Part shown: positions 29,205-41,191 of the stretch, piece after piece | Position numbering within the stretch: position 1 is the first letter of the stretch | Layout: the number at the start of each line of letters is the position of its first letter | From: Taiwanofungus camphoratus | Taxonomy: Eukaryota > Basidiomycota > Agaricomycetes > Polyporales > Taiwanofungaceae | DNA: 64,000 nucleotides | Assembly: GCA_003999685.1 (NCBI GenBank) | Contig: CP021222.1 | Span: forward strand, 1,922,001 to 1,986,000 | Direction of reading: 5' to 3' | The notes under the pieces: generated by a model | The model's database searches: none | Told to the model about the DNA's origin: nothing | Seen by the model: the letters and a program-made list of their open reading frames with translations, nothing else | Translations under genes and position numbers: made by a program

Positions 29205-30053
29205 ATGGCAGCGAGAACAGCTAAAATCGAGCGCAAAACAAATGAGACGCAGATTGAAGTGGCCATTAACCTAGATTGCCAACCGGGATCGGGAAACAAG
29301 CAAGAAATTTCCATCTCTACTGGCATCGGTTTCCTCGATCATGTGTGTCTCAGCTCGCGCATGTCTGTCGGTGTCTGATGCTGTTCTCCACTCCTCCGTC
29401 TTGTCAATGACCAGATGTACCATGCATTAGCAAAGCACTCTGGAATGTCACTCGTTATGAAGTGCCAGGGCGACCTCTGGATAGATGATCATCACACAGC
29501 AGATAAGTATCGTCTCTGGCCAAATTTGCTGGGCAGCGCGTGCAATTGATTGACGGCACGGTACTTCACAGGATAGCGCAATAGCCTTGGGCACCGCGTT
29601 CAAACAAGCATTGGGAGAAGTCCGAGGTATTCGTAGATATGGAACCGGCTTCGCGCCGCTTGATGAGGTGTGCAGCGCATTATCACCGGCTCCCAGCGAT
29701 TCTCATCAAATCTGTTAGGCCCTCTCCCGCGCAATCATTGACATTTGTTCGAGACCATACTGCGTGACCGACCTCGGACTGAAGCGGGAGAAGATTGGGG
29801 ATCTCTCTACCGAAATGTTTCCCCATATATTTTATTCCTTCTCCATCGCCGCTGGGGTGACCTTGCACGTTGATGTTTTGCGAGGAGAAAATGACCATCA
29901 CCGGTGGGTGGGGAGTTTTTATTGAAGATCTGCAACGGATACTGATACCAGTCAAGAGCGGAGTCGGCGTTCAAGGCACTGGCACTCGCTATTCGTCAGG
30001 CAATCGAGAGGACAGGGGGTGATGATGTACCGAGTACTAAAGGCGTGCTATGA
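29205..30053 (+). CDS. HIS3: Imidazoleglycerol-phosphate dehydratase
   Basis: Catalyses dehydration of imidazole glycerol phosphate in histidine biosynthesis; a Mn-dependent oligomeric cytosolic enzyme. Start [15 protein letters not shown] at 29205, end DVPSTKGVL, the usual fungal C-terminus. Other landmarks are [40 protein letters not shown] and [14 protein letters not shown]. Introns: 29343-29414, 29504-29570, 29668-29718 and 29904-29956. The second has no GT donor in phase. With AT-AC ends (ataagt ... cttcac) the exons join as HHTAEDSAIALG, restoring the invariant metal-binding Glu, and the total becomes exactly 201 codons plus stop. Without that intron the gene would look broken. Confidence 0.92.
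29504..29570 (+). other. Putative AT-AC intron of HIS3
   Basis: 67-nt intron with 5' ataagt and 3' cttcac, and a possible branch sequence ttgac about 17 nt before the end. The 5' end is the standard gtaagt with G to A, as in U2-type (class II) AT-AC introns, not the U12 consensus atatcc. AT-AG and the nearby GT choices give a frame error or an early stop. Confidence 0.7.
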
Positions 30054-30349
30054 GCAAATCCACGACTCAAACACAAAGGGATATAAAAATGAGACGTTTC
30101 ATCTACTTGGGAACTTACCAGATGGTGGTCTGGAAGTTTTCTATTTCAGTTCTGTTGTGTTACGACGGTGGGGTTTGTTGAGAGTGCTCGCCCTACTGCC
30201 CATTTCAGACCCATCACGATAATAGTGCGCATGATCAGACACCAGTTTACAGCATCTGCGATATGAGTTACTACAACAGGGTAGTGTACAAGATACAGAT
30301 TTTAAATAGATATCAGAGAGTACGGCATGGTGTCCTTGATGATCATCTA

Positions 30350-32910
30350 CTATCTATCACCGCCTTCACACAAGGTCTCAAGGAAGACCTTCAAGTCGTC
30401 TTTGTTGATCTCGAGAACGCTGGTGTCGAACGAGCCATGGCGCGTGCGCGCATTGCACCGCTCCTTCGCATCTAAGAACGCGAGACCGAATTCACTAACA
30501 TCAGTGTAAACATATCAGTTCAAAGGCAGGCCACAGTGCATCCAGAAGCAGAAATGTACGTACTTCTTCCGTACTTCTCCGAAATCCAGTGCAGCCATGA
30601 CACCCACTACGATGTACGTACCCGTCTTTTCGTTCAAACAGGCGACCACTAGCGGTAGACTCTTGCGCTTGCTCCGTGAGTAGGCAGGATTCGTGCCTTG
30701 GATTCGGTCTCGTAGTGCCTCGACGAGCCAGAGTACCAATCGCGACAAGACGCCGGGATGCGCGAAGAGTGCGAGATCAGGGCCTTGCGTAAGGACAACG
30801 ACGCGATGCCCGCGAAGGGTACGAATGTCGTGTTTATCAATAATGGATGAGCCTTGACGGATAATAGCACGGTGGACAGACATGGCAAGCGAGAGCGCTT
30901 CTCGTAGTCGTACAATGCTAGGGATGGAGTGAAACCATTAGTATCTGCAATTTACGGTGCATATTCGATGGGGAATATAGCTCACTCGTTAAGCGCATCA
31001 AATGCGGTCCAAAAGTTCTTCACCCACCATTGCAATCCGGCCCCCTCGCCATCGGCATCCTCCTTTCCTTCCATGTCGGCTGCTACACTCTGTAGCTTCG
31101 CGATACTGACCACAGCCCCTGGAGGGATATTCTCCCGCTCGTCATCTCTCCTCCGCCCCTCTTTACCTCCTATCCAGACCCGCCCGCCGCCAAACCACTC
31201 CCCGCCATTCCGTGCACCTTCGATCTCGACCTCCATTCGAATACCACCTGCTACATCTAACAGGGCTGAGACAGCTTCTACTGCGTCGCACGCAGAGAGA
31301 GGCTGGGAACGGTAGCCGTAGCACCGCGTGAATGATGGATATGAGAGCTCGACGAGACCATATTCTGGTGCTATCTGATCTAGCTTATGCCGCAAGGACA
31401 ACTTGAGGTCTTTTGCCATATGTGGGTATGACTGTTGTGTTTCAGGTATTGAGAAACTGAAAGAATCATGATGATCAACTGATCGGACGAGGGAAAATAA
31501 CAACAGAAGAGGCAGCAGCGAGACGTACCCCATCTTCGCCAGCAACCCGGTCAATCGTTTCCGGCCACGCTCCTTCCATATTCCAAGCTTGCTGGCGACA
31601 TAGGCAGAATGGTACATGGCGTCGTACAAATTCCAGTGTCTAAACATCATAAATCGCAGGTCGTCGGCTGCATATACAGATGTATCATCAGGGCTCTGTG
31701 ATTTGAAGTCACAGTCATTCGCAGCAGATGCCGGAGGTGGTGGGTTGAGACGAGCGACCTCATCGTAGTATATTGAATGGTATTTGTCGTAATCTTCGCG
31801 TGAGATACGGGAGGTTGTATACTGGAATGTGAGACCCAGAATGGCCAGCCTACGACGGGGTAATATCGGTGAACTGAATGTAACGAGGATTATAGGAGAT
31901 GAAAGAAGTACCAAAGAAGGTCATTATCTACGCGCTCGAGTACCGTCGCGAGAATGTAGATTGTTCCCGATGCACTTTGGCCATGCCATGTACCTGACAT
32001 GTAATGTTTTTCCAACCGCGTAGAATGTCGAGCTCGCTCATCTCTTGACATCCGATGCGGCCGCTGGGCGAAATGCTTGAGCTATATCACACGTACAATA
32101 ATGTGAACTTGTGAGTACCTCAACTCTTCGACGCTTTCCAGTAGTCCTATCTCCATCTCCGAATGATTTTCGCTTGCCAGAAGAGCTACTGCCCTCATAG
32201 TCCTCATCGTCCTCACCGTCGTGCGCTTCTTCCTCCTCCGAGTTCGAATCTTCCTCATCCGAGTCGGGGTCTGGTTCATACTGAATTCAAGTGTCAAAAA
32301 GTTATATTGTAAACAATAACAAGTCAGTCAAACGAATAGGCTTACAGTCAGAGCCTCCCAGGCCTTTCGCTCTTCCTGTAAGTCCTCGGCGCCTCCATCA
32401 TCCCATATCACTATCCTCTCGCCGTTCCCCCCACCACCAAAAACACTAGACAAATTCTGGGGCCTTGAGGAATCAATGACATGTACGGTGAGTTGGGTAC
32501 TAAAGTCGCCAAACCACTCCGAGGAAGGAAGATCAAGGATAGCACCCATGTTCAGCAGAATCAAGGTGTGCAACTGCAAAGCAATCACAATCAGCGTCTA
32601 GGCCTACCTCCTAATTGCATAGTCAGAAGCATAAACGTACATCTGAATACGTTGCTAGCTCGTCTCGCATGCGCTCTAACTCGGCATGCCCTGAGACTGG
32701 GATGATACGATGCATAACATCGTCTTGCTTAAAGACGTCTGCAAGCATCCGAGCAGCACAGATGGCGTCAACATCGGGTGCAACTAGCATGATGATGGAT
32801 GAAGCAGAGGTTGTTGGTGACCGACGATGGGCGGCGAGGACCTTGGCGTAAGCTTCTGCATAGGATGGACGCGATGCTGAGGCAAGGTGAGGAGGTGGTA
32901 GGTAAACCAT
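30350..32910 (-). CDS. CDC45: DNA replication initiation factor CDC45
   Basis: Core of the CMG replicative helicase (Cdc45-MCM-GINS), with a RecJ/DHH-like fold that has lost nuclease activity. Start MVYLPPPHLAS at 32910. The conserved N-terminus reads AEAYAKVLAAHRRSPTTSAS, then APDVDAICAARMLADVFKQD and HRIIPVSGHAEL. A central acidic region (DSDEEDSNSEEEE) with a basic cluster is followed by ISREDYDKYHSIYYDEVA and RFMMFRHWNLYDAMYHSAYV. The C-terminal half has CNEK-type segments and ends LEINKDDLKVFLETLCEGG (stop 30350-30352). Several short introns, roughly 680 residues. It appears intact. Its promoter lies in the 259-bp gap to MSS51. Confidence 0.9.
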
Positions 32911-33169
32911 GGCAGCAAAGAAAATGTGGACGTATGAGCAAGTGCCGACCAGTACTCGCTATTGAGAAGGAACTTATGCAGCCATACAAGTGGCTTGTCT
33001 TGGCCAGCGCGACGCGTGTGGGTGATCAACAACGCGTCAAACGCGACTGGGTTACGATTCACGTGATCCACCCGCGTTAGTGGCTGGAACATTTGAGGCT
33101 TTGAGCAGGGATTGCGATCGCCTTCTATTAGCAAGATTCCAGCAAGTACAATAGGCTATATTCCAATTT

Positions 33170-34887
33170 TCAAAACCAGCTGCTCCTCTCTCTCACATCC
33201 CTTCTCTTGCCTCTGATCCCCCATATGCCCCAATTTGTCTTGACCATCACCCTTGGGTCGAAGTCTGCTACCTCCCATTTCTCGCTTCCAAATGGATTTG
33301 GGCCTGGTGTAATCACCCAGTCAAACTCACCAGCAACCTCCGGTGCCGTTGATAGCGACTTCACGTCCCGCTCCACGTCCGCTGGTGAAAACCCTGCCAC
33401 GAAAATAGGGCATTTGCTAGCAAGCAGTAGCGGAATTACCGGACCCCACTCCGTGGGCGATGCGATTTGTAGGAGCGGCTCGCCAGTGACCTCTGAGGTA
33501 GAGTGGGGCGAAGGAAAACCAAATCCAGGCGAGAAGAGGAAGAAACAGTCAGTGTACGGGTCGAAGGTATCCTGGAAATTGGCATGGACATCCAAGTATT
33601 TGGCTTGCATGCCGGTGATCGTGAGCTGTGGTGTGTAGGGAACAGTATACGAAGGGACGCCGTATTGCTGGATGGACTCGCGCGTGCGCTTCAGACGAGC
33701 AATCGGCGCCGGAGTAGGTGGCTCGTATACGTTGGGAACATAAACAGGCTTTTCCTCTGAAGGTTTTTCTTCTACCGGGGTTGCGTCACTTGACATTGAT
33801 GGCTCCGAGTGAGCCGCAGCACTCTCTGTACTTACTTCCGCAGGTTTCTGTGTTGGCTTCTTCAACTCGCTGGCAGGTTTTGGTAAAGATACCTGCGGTC
33901 CAATGAAGTAAAGGTGGAACAACGCAGACGGAAACAGCATGCACAGCTGCTCCCATACATGAGGTGGCAGTGACGACTCTGCTCGAGCTCCGAGAATGAA
34001 TATTCTCATTTGAGGTTTAGTTGCAGACGCTTGTTCCGTCTCTGGTGCGCCGGGAGGAACATGCAAAGTTGTCCGTAATGCTATAAAAATTTACCCAATC
34101 AGCCCTCACGGGGGGTTATCGTGCGTACCGCGACGTACCTGCCAACGAGCGGCTTCCTTCCGGCGTAACACGTTGGTTGCGCAGAGTCAACCCACTGAAT
34201 TGGTGTAACACCGATCCGATAGTTATAGGATACGTCAAGAGCTTGCTTGCATGCCTCCGCGACCGCTCGGTATCCATAGACGGAAAGTTGCGAGTGTACC
34301 AAAAGACATCCCAGTTAGAAAAAGAGATAGCAGCCTCGGAGTCCTGCGGACCTGCATTATATGTAAGATCATGGCTGTAATTAGGAAGAAAGTTGGAATG
34401 CACCAGGCAGCTCAAATTCCCTAAGCCTGCGCCCACTCCTCAGATCATGCTCGTCTTCATTCACTTCCCTCAGCCGCCCGCAATATTTTTGGTGCTCCGT
34501 GTCTTGCTTCCAATGCTCCTCCGAGCAATGCGTGGGCCATCCACAGTCTGGGCACTCAAAATTGACTGCACGGGGTTGCGCCTGAGTATGCGCATGCAGC
34601 GGACTATGTGACGCCGCACATATAGGACATGGCGCGAGTTTTCGAATCGCCTCTCCACGAGCACGGATGGCAGGGAACGGTGACTGAGAGAAAGGATGGA
34701 AGAGATTGTCCTCGGTGAGGAGTGGAACTTGCTCCTTCGTTTTTCCAGCAGACCTGGACCTTTTTATCCAGTCGAAGAGTGTTCGTGACGGGTACTGCAG
34801 CCTGGGGCTAGAAGATATACATTGCCTGGGACGTGCACGAGCAAGCAGACGGATGGTCGACCGTCGAGTCGCTGTAGGAAGCAGCAT
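33170..34887 (-). CDS. MSS51: MSS51-like mitochondrial translational activator
   Basis: Mitochondrial protein which in yeast activates COX1 mRNA translation and assists Cox1 assembly. The first ATG is at 34887; the N-terminus is Arg/Ser/Thr-rich without acidic residues (MLLPTATRRSTIRLLARARP), a clear presequence. A MYND-like zinc cluster follows (CPICAASHSPLHAH ... FECPDCGWPTHCSEEHW ... HQKYCGRLREVNEDEHDLRS). The C-terminal MSS51 domain includes SNWDVFWYTRNFPSMDTERS, HVWEQLCMLFPSALFHLYFIGP and FLFSPGFGFPSP. A long acidic Pro/Glu insert (about 33690-33880) is specific to this protein. Two or three introns. The longer frame upstream has no ATG. Confidence 0.88.
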
Positions 34888-35092
34888 CTGCAAACGATGT
34901 CCGAGTCGATGTCCGGCGTTGCCCGTCACGCTGAAGATGCGTGAAATGTAGCGTGCGTCGCGCGGCCGTCTATCGCCTCAGTCTAGGCTCGCGGCGTGTA
35001 CAACTTATGTTGCAGTGGCTGAAATATTGAAGGTCGTCCTGCGGGCATAGCACCTTGCATTACAAGGATCCCTTGTTGTCATTCAATCTTCA
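34888..35092. promoter_or_regulatory. Divergent promoter between MSS51 and the AIM25-like gene
   Basis: 205 bp separates two outward-facing start codons, and both products carry mitochondrial-type N-termini. No specific factor site was recognised. Co-regulation is an inference from the layout. Confidence 0.45.
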
Positions 35093-36713
35093 ATGCTAGT
35101 CGTCGGCAGAGCCCCAAGACTATTTACAAACACTTGTCGCAGCATTACCGCTTGTCACCCTACTGTCTCTTGTAGGACTTACACCCTCTCAAGGTTTCCT
35201 GAGCGTGTTCCTGGTGGAGGTAGATTGCGACCTAAAGTCACTCCTCGCAACGCAGGATCTCGACAAGAACCTGACTCATCGAACAGCTTCAACGCGTTCA
35301 GCCATGAAGAGCGGCCACCTTTCGAGCAATCTCCACTCTGGGAGGCCAGTCAACGAATCCCTCTCAGCGATCCAGAAGTAGGTTTGAAGAGGCTACTTCT
35401 CAGCAATGATCAACTAGTGGTAACTAGGTGGGTGGTATTATTGCTGAGTTTGTCGAGAAATTCGAAATAGATACATCACAGACAACTCGAGATGCTGAAC
35501 ATCTTTATCGGATTTGAGCAGTCGAATAAATATGTTATTAGTGTGTGGAATCTCTGGGGATATTTTACTGCTGTAATGATGCATTCATTTACATTCATAG
35601 CCAACGAATTGGGAGAAACACTGGGTTTCATTGCTGAAGAGCCTAGAGGCTTCTTCTCGACTTTTGGACGTCAGATCTTTCGAACGCATAGGCCCTTCCG
35701 CGCTCTCGTGATGGACAGCGTAGGCACTCCCGTTCTCTGGGTATGTATACAATTGCATGCTTTTTCAAAAAACGGACTTTGATATAGTGTGGATTTCGGT
35801 CTAGCTTCGCCGTCCATTCGCCTTCATCAACTCGCGTATGTACGTTCAGCGATTGAAGGGCCTCGATGAGTATACACCGGAGGGAGAACCTATTCTCGAT
35901 ACATTTGCTGAGTGCCAACAACAATGGCATCTTTGGAGAAGACGCTATGACCTGTTCCTGAGGTCAGTATTTGCTATGTCATCTGGTCTCGCTTCATGAA
36001 TGATTTGTGAACTCATGCCTCTTCTAGGGAGGACCTGCGTCGGATTATTTCATTGTCTACGGGCGCACAGCCCGAGCCAGACACTGAATCTTTCAGACAA
36101 TTTGCGCGGATAGATGAAGGGCTTTGGGCCTGGGACTTCTTTTTCAGGGACGCAAGAGGTGAGGACATAGCCAGCGTCAGGCGAGCGTTCCGCGGATTAG
36201 GACGTGAGGTAAGCTTATCATTTGGTCGTTGGATCACATTGGGTGTCTCACCTGCTTTCAATCTATGTATGAATTAGATTTTCACAGACACAGGTAAGTC
36301 ATATTCATACAGCCTTGGGGTCCCGAACCAATATCATTACATGCAGGTCAATATTTCATCCGTTTCGGTCCCAGTCTGCGTGATCATGGAGGCCCCACGC
36401 GTCCGGTACCTTCAATAATTCGCGATCTTACTCTTGAGGAACGCGCAGTATGTCTTTTTTGGTCTTGGCTTACAGCTCCATTTGATATTGTCCCGTGGAA
36501 CAGCTTGTCCTGGCAATGTCAGGTCAGTGGTGTCTGGCAACTTGGCCCTCCGATTTATTTATTTTTCATTATGGCTCACAGTAAACATCGACTTTGACTA
36601 CTTCTCTCGCCATTCTGAAGGAGGGTGAGTCTATTTTTGCTACTCGATTGTTCGCTGGTGACAAATACTTTACTAGTCCTGGAATGGGATTCTGGTGGTC
36701 CTCCAGTGATTGA
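35093..36713 (+). CDS. AIM25: Phospholipid scramblase family protein, AIM25-like, mitochondrial
   Basis: Scramblase-domain protein of the fungal AIM25 group. N-terminal MLVVGRAPRLFTNTCRSI is rich in Arg/Thr and lacks acidic residues, a likely mitochondrial presequence. Domain landmarks: ELGETLGFIAEEPRGF, RTHRPFRALVMDSVGTPVLW, RRPFAFINSRMYVQRLKG, WHLWRRRYDLFLR, GLWAWDFFFRDARG, FTDTGQYFIRFGP, LTLEERA and VNIDFDYFSRHSEGG. Reading the segment between LEERA and VNIDFDYF in frame requires a 19-nt exon (36504-36522, LVLAMS plus a split codon) between introns of 56 and 59 nt. Final exon ends GFWWSSSD at 36713. Roughly 380 residues. Divergent from MSS51. Confidence 0.82.
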
Positions 36714-37135
36714 ATGCCACCAAGGGATTTTCCTAAATTTGAACTGCATTGTCCCCGTGTGGCGAATATTGCATGTTTGGGTGAGATGTAGGCGATGTAC
36801 TGTGACCCTTCTGTCACTTCGTGCAGCTCACACATCACGATCGTCTGACATTAAACAATGGCATTACACTGCTGATCATACACGTGAACTCTTAAGTTGC
36901 GCTTAAAATCCCTGTGAATGTATTCGAGACAGAAGACCGACACATATGTATCTATACAATATATGTGTACCATTGTTACCATCGTTGAGTCCTACTGCGC
37001 GTCGATGACGTGAAAACACCGCGTTTTCATCACGTGACTCGCTTCATGCGTAGTGCTTCACACAGGCCGCAATCGTCAGGCCTGCATAACTTCTTCTCTC
37101 CTTCAAGGTTTCCGCCCCTTGAATTGACCGTCAAC
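36714..37135. other. Intergenic, no gene seen
   Basis: Spacer between the AIM25-like stop and the M13 peptidase start. It contains an AT-rich imperfect inverted repeat (acatatgtatctatacaatatatgt, about 36940-36968), possibly part of a 3' end-formation region. No coding signal recognised. Confidence 0.5.
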
Positions 37136-40100
37136 ATGGCGGATGACAGGGATGCCAGACCTGCAACGGACGAAGGTGAATATCCCCAGAGTATAATCTC
37201 ACACCCATATTAATGTGGACCCCCTTCAGAAACAACCCCGTTGCTTCAGGATCCCGATGCTTCCCAACAGCGTGCACGGGGTTCATTTTTTGAACGTCTG
37301 GCAACTACGGTTCAGGAACCGCTCACACCTCTGACGAAAGTGCTACTCGTCGTCGCACTCATCTTTCTCTTGCTTAGTTCTGTGTTTATTGGTCTCTTCG
37401 CCGGAGCTCAGCACAAGTTGAACACAGGAAACGGAAGCAAATCACCCACATCCACCGTTACCTACACTGCCACCAGTACCGCGACAGCCACTGCCACAGA
37501 AACAGCTACTTCCACTTCCGTGGCCACCAGCACCGTTGGTCTACCTGCTCCATTGCCCACCGGTGCTCCAGGAGACGTATGTAGCTTAGGCTCGTTCCGA
37601 AGCCACTTGTTCCGACGATATCTGTTTTGCAGCTCGCGTGCCTGACTCCGGAATGCATCATTCTGTCGTCTTCCGTGCTTGCCTCGATGGACACATCCCA
37701 GGATCCTTGCGAAAATTTTTATGACTTCGCAAGTATGTATCTCATACAGGCTCTTATCCAAGTATTGAACATTCTCTACGTAGATGGTGGGTGGTTGAAG
37801 GCCCACCCTGTTCCTTCTGACAAGGGTGTCTACGGCAATTTCGAGGCTGTCTCTCAACAAAACAGACGTGTGCTGCAGGAGATTCTATCCTCGGACTCAT
37901 CAGTTTTGTTCGCCTCTGCGAAGGATTCATACGACCATCAAATCCTCAGCAAACTACGGGGCTTGTACTCTTCTTGCATGGATGAGGACAAACTCAACGA
38001 AATCGGGACACAGCCATTGGCGCGTGTCACTAGCACCATTAGGAATTTGTTCAACGGGGAGACGACAGTAGTTCACTCGGCCTCAAGTGATAAGCATGAG
38101 AAAGTATACAGGGAAAGGTTAACTGCAACAGTTGCCTATCTCCATTCCCGCGGTTAGTTCAGGCTTTTTACAGACTGACTGGATAATGTAGCTAAGCCAT
38201 TGAATAGGCATAAGTGCCCTTTTTGACGTCGACATTGAGGGCGATGTAGGAACGGACCCCAATTTCATGACGTTGTGGTTTAGTCAAACCAGTCTTGGTT
38301 TGCCCTCGAAGGTAAGTTATTACTTGACTCTAGATCACGCAAACATAAAACTTTCTTTATATGTAGGAGTATTACGACGATGAGACAATCGTTGAGCTCT
38401 ATCAGAATGTCCTTGAACGGCTGCTCATCACTCTATCCGAGGAGGAGAATACACTTCAGTCTTATATTCCACCTAGCCTTGTCGTACATGAGGAACGTTT
38501 ACGAGCCTGGCCTCCTTGGCCATGGCCGCCTTGGGGTGGCGATGATGACGGCAAAGACGAGCCGAAGCCGACGGATCCCAAGAAGGAGGCGCATAAACTA
38601 GTGAAGAAGATAATTAAATTCGAGAGGGCGATTGCAAATGTTAGCCTTGACCTGTGAGCTCATTTTCACTTCCGTTTACGGCAATCTAATGGATTTGTAT
38701 GATTAGGGACGTCCTGTATCAAGATCCGATCGCTACGTACAACCCCGTTCCGCTCGAGGAACTGACTTCCGCATTGCCCCAAATCGACTTTCCGGCATAC
38801 TTCTCCACGTTCGCTCCACGTAACTTTCCTTCTACAGTCATCCTCACTTCCAAATCGTACCCGTCTTCTCTCTCGGCCATCTTGAACGAGACAGGTCCAG
38901 ACACCTTAGAAGCGTACTTTGTCACTCGTGCAGGCCTCGCTCTGGCACCTTTCCTCGGCCTCGAGACGGAGGCATGGAAAGCGGTGCGAAACCTGGAGGA
39001 GCAGCTGAGGGGGCTCAAGAAGGGCGCAGTTGGAGATCGTGCGGAATTCTGTATCTCAAAGGTCGAGGAGGCGATGGGCTTCGCGGCGGGCAGATACTTT
39101 GTCAACGAGACGTTTGGGGGCCAGTCGAGGGAGAAGGGGACCCAGATTATAAAAGGCGAGAAGCCCAGCTGTAAAAAGCTTCTCATGAACATTAACGATT
39201 ATCGATCTTTCAGACATTGTGGAAGCATTTGAAAATTCACTGCCTCATATCGAGTGGATGGACCAAGAAAGCGCGCACGCCGCTGCGGAGAAGGTAGCTA
39301 CCATTCTTACCGCACTTTCCAAGATTGACGACTACATGATCTACAAGGCAGAGGCCATCCGCATCAAAGTAGGCTTCCCTGTCTCTCCTGATACCAGGAA
39401 TCCCGCCTCGATCGCTAGCTACTACTCTCGCGTGATAATACACGAAGATACATTTTTCGATAATATGTTGAGTGCGAGGTCAGTTTCTCCTTCAAATGAC
39501 GTCAATGAAAGTCACAAATGTCCAAGTGGCTGAATATTGGCGACAATGACTGTTCGCTCAATGATATCTTGGATGCAGTGTAAACGATGCGGATATCACT
39601 TGGCAAAAACTAGGCAAACAACGGAACCTCGAGGAGTGGGAAATGTACCCCTCCATGGTGAATGCGTATTTCAATCCTCCTGCTAATGAGGTATATAAGT
39701 CCACTACTCGATTTGCACCAGCTGACCATGATGTTTCCCGCATAAGATCGTATTCCCTGCTGGAATCATGCAGCCCCCGTTCTTCGCCCAAGACTGGTAG
39801 GACTCATCCTACTTGCAGACTGTTGTTAGACTCCTGACCATGAATTTTTTACAGGCCTGGGTACATGTCTTACGGCTCATTCGGCCAAGTGGCCGCCCAT
39901 GAGTTGACAGTACGTCTCCTGTACTCCTCTTATATCTGTCTATCTAGTATGGGCGTGATTGGTACTTTAGCACGCGTTCGACTCCGCTGGTAGGTTGTAC
40001 AACCAACAGGGCAAACTCGAACAGTGGTGGTCGAATGCAACAAGCGAAGGCTTTAAGGTCAGACAAGATTGCATCATCACACAATATTCCGGTGAATTTC

Positions 40101-40814
40101 TTCCGGGGCATGGAAAACAATGATGGCTGACATCTGGATGCACGCTAGCATACACAGTAGATGACGGCAAAGGCGGAAGGATACACGTCAATGTAATTTT
40201 ATGCTTCTCCTTTTTTTTGCGAACGAGCTGACACAAATTTCATGTCAAGGGAAACTTGTATGGATGGCGTCATATCTTTTATGAGATCGAACTTGATCAA
40301 TTATTGTAGAACGTCTGGCGAGAATATCGGCGACACGGGAATTGTTCAGGCATATCGTGCCTGGAAGGCCCAATATAAATATTCCCTTGAGAATGACAGA
40401 GAGTTTCTCCTTCCAGGGCTGAACTACACTCGGTGACAACCTCTCTATTCTACAAGTGATTAAGCCCCACTGATGGCTATTATTTTAATATAGGGAGCAA
40501 CTGTTTTTCATCTCATTTGCTCGCGGGTGGGCGAGGAATATCAAACCGGCGTCAGCTGTGAGCCTTCGCAATTCCTTATTCAGCGCGGAGATGATTAACA
40601 GTTCACTCAGGTAGCGCTAGTACGCACGGACCCTCACTCGCCCAATCGGTATCGAGTCGATGGCACTGTATACAATGTGCCAGAATTCGCGCAAGCATTC
40701 AACTGCTCTGCAACAGCTAAAGTGAGTGCTTACTTGATTTGGCGAGATTCAATCGCTTACCCATTTCTGCCATAGTTGAATCCACCGCAAGAAAAGCGAT
40801 GCATATTTTGGTAG
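37136..40814 (+). CDS. M13 (neprilysin/endothelin-converting enzyme-like) metalloendopeptidase
   Basis: Type II membrane zinc metallopeptidase. Start MADDRDARPATDE, then a single membrane span (VLLVVALIFLLLSSVFIGLF, about 37340-37400), an N-glycan/O-glycan-prone Ser/Thr/Ala stalk (about 37450-37540), and the M13 ectodomain. The N-terminal ectodomain has CLTPEC and DPCENFYDFA. The zinc site is HELTHAFDSAGRLYNQQG, and the third ligand Glu lies in SGENIGDTGIVQAYRAW (E-x-x-x-D). The C-terminus ends KRCIFW, matching the conserved C-x-x-W of the family. Ten or more introns of 45-70 bp, roughly 880 residues. Splices traced at 39175, 39915 and 40100 keep the frame. Extracellular or vacuolar-lumen substrate unknown. 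Confidence 0.87.
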
Positions 40815-41191
40815 GATCTTCATTATTACTTTGTTAGTACTCCCGTGTTGCTGTACATTATCGACGTCCATATTTATGTATTGGGAGATATATCGATACC
40901 AACTGTCTTTACAGTGCGATCCCAGCTCTCTCGGGAATGCACCGCGAACCAGCTTCAAGCTTATTTCAATCACGTGCACGCGTCTGTAAATAATTTCATA
41001 AACGCCTCGTTGATGCCTCGTCACGATCACCGGGCATTGACCACAGGCAGGGACCGTTCCCTTACCATTTACTGTCTGTACACCGCTTATGCCACCAACA
41101 TTCATACTATTCACATCCATGCTGAACTAAAGTCTAAACAGATTTGCGAGACCTCAGATTCGCCTAGGCCAGTCTTTCTAGACCTCACGTT
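40815..41191. other. Intergenic, no gene seen
   Basis: 377 bp between the M13 stop and the IFM1 start. A frame open from 40845 to 41252 overlaps the IFM1 presequence in another register and has no recognisable motif. Confidence 0.5.

Noticed and set aside
29460-29600. HIS3 as a pseudogene with a damaged splice donor
   Set aside because: An AT-AC intron gives a full-length frame with the conserved catalytic motif, and the remainder of the gene is intact, so a rare intron is the simpler reading.
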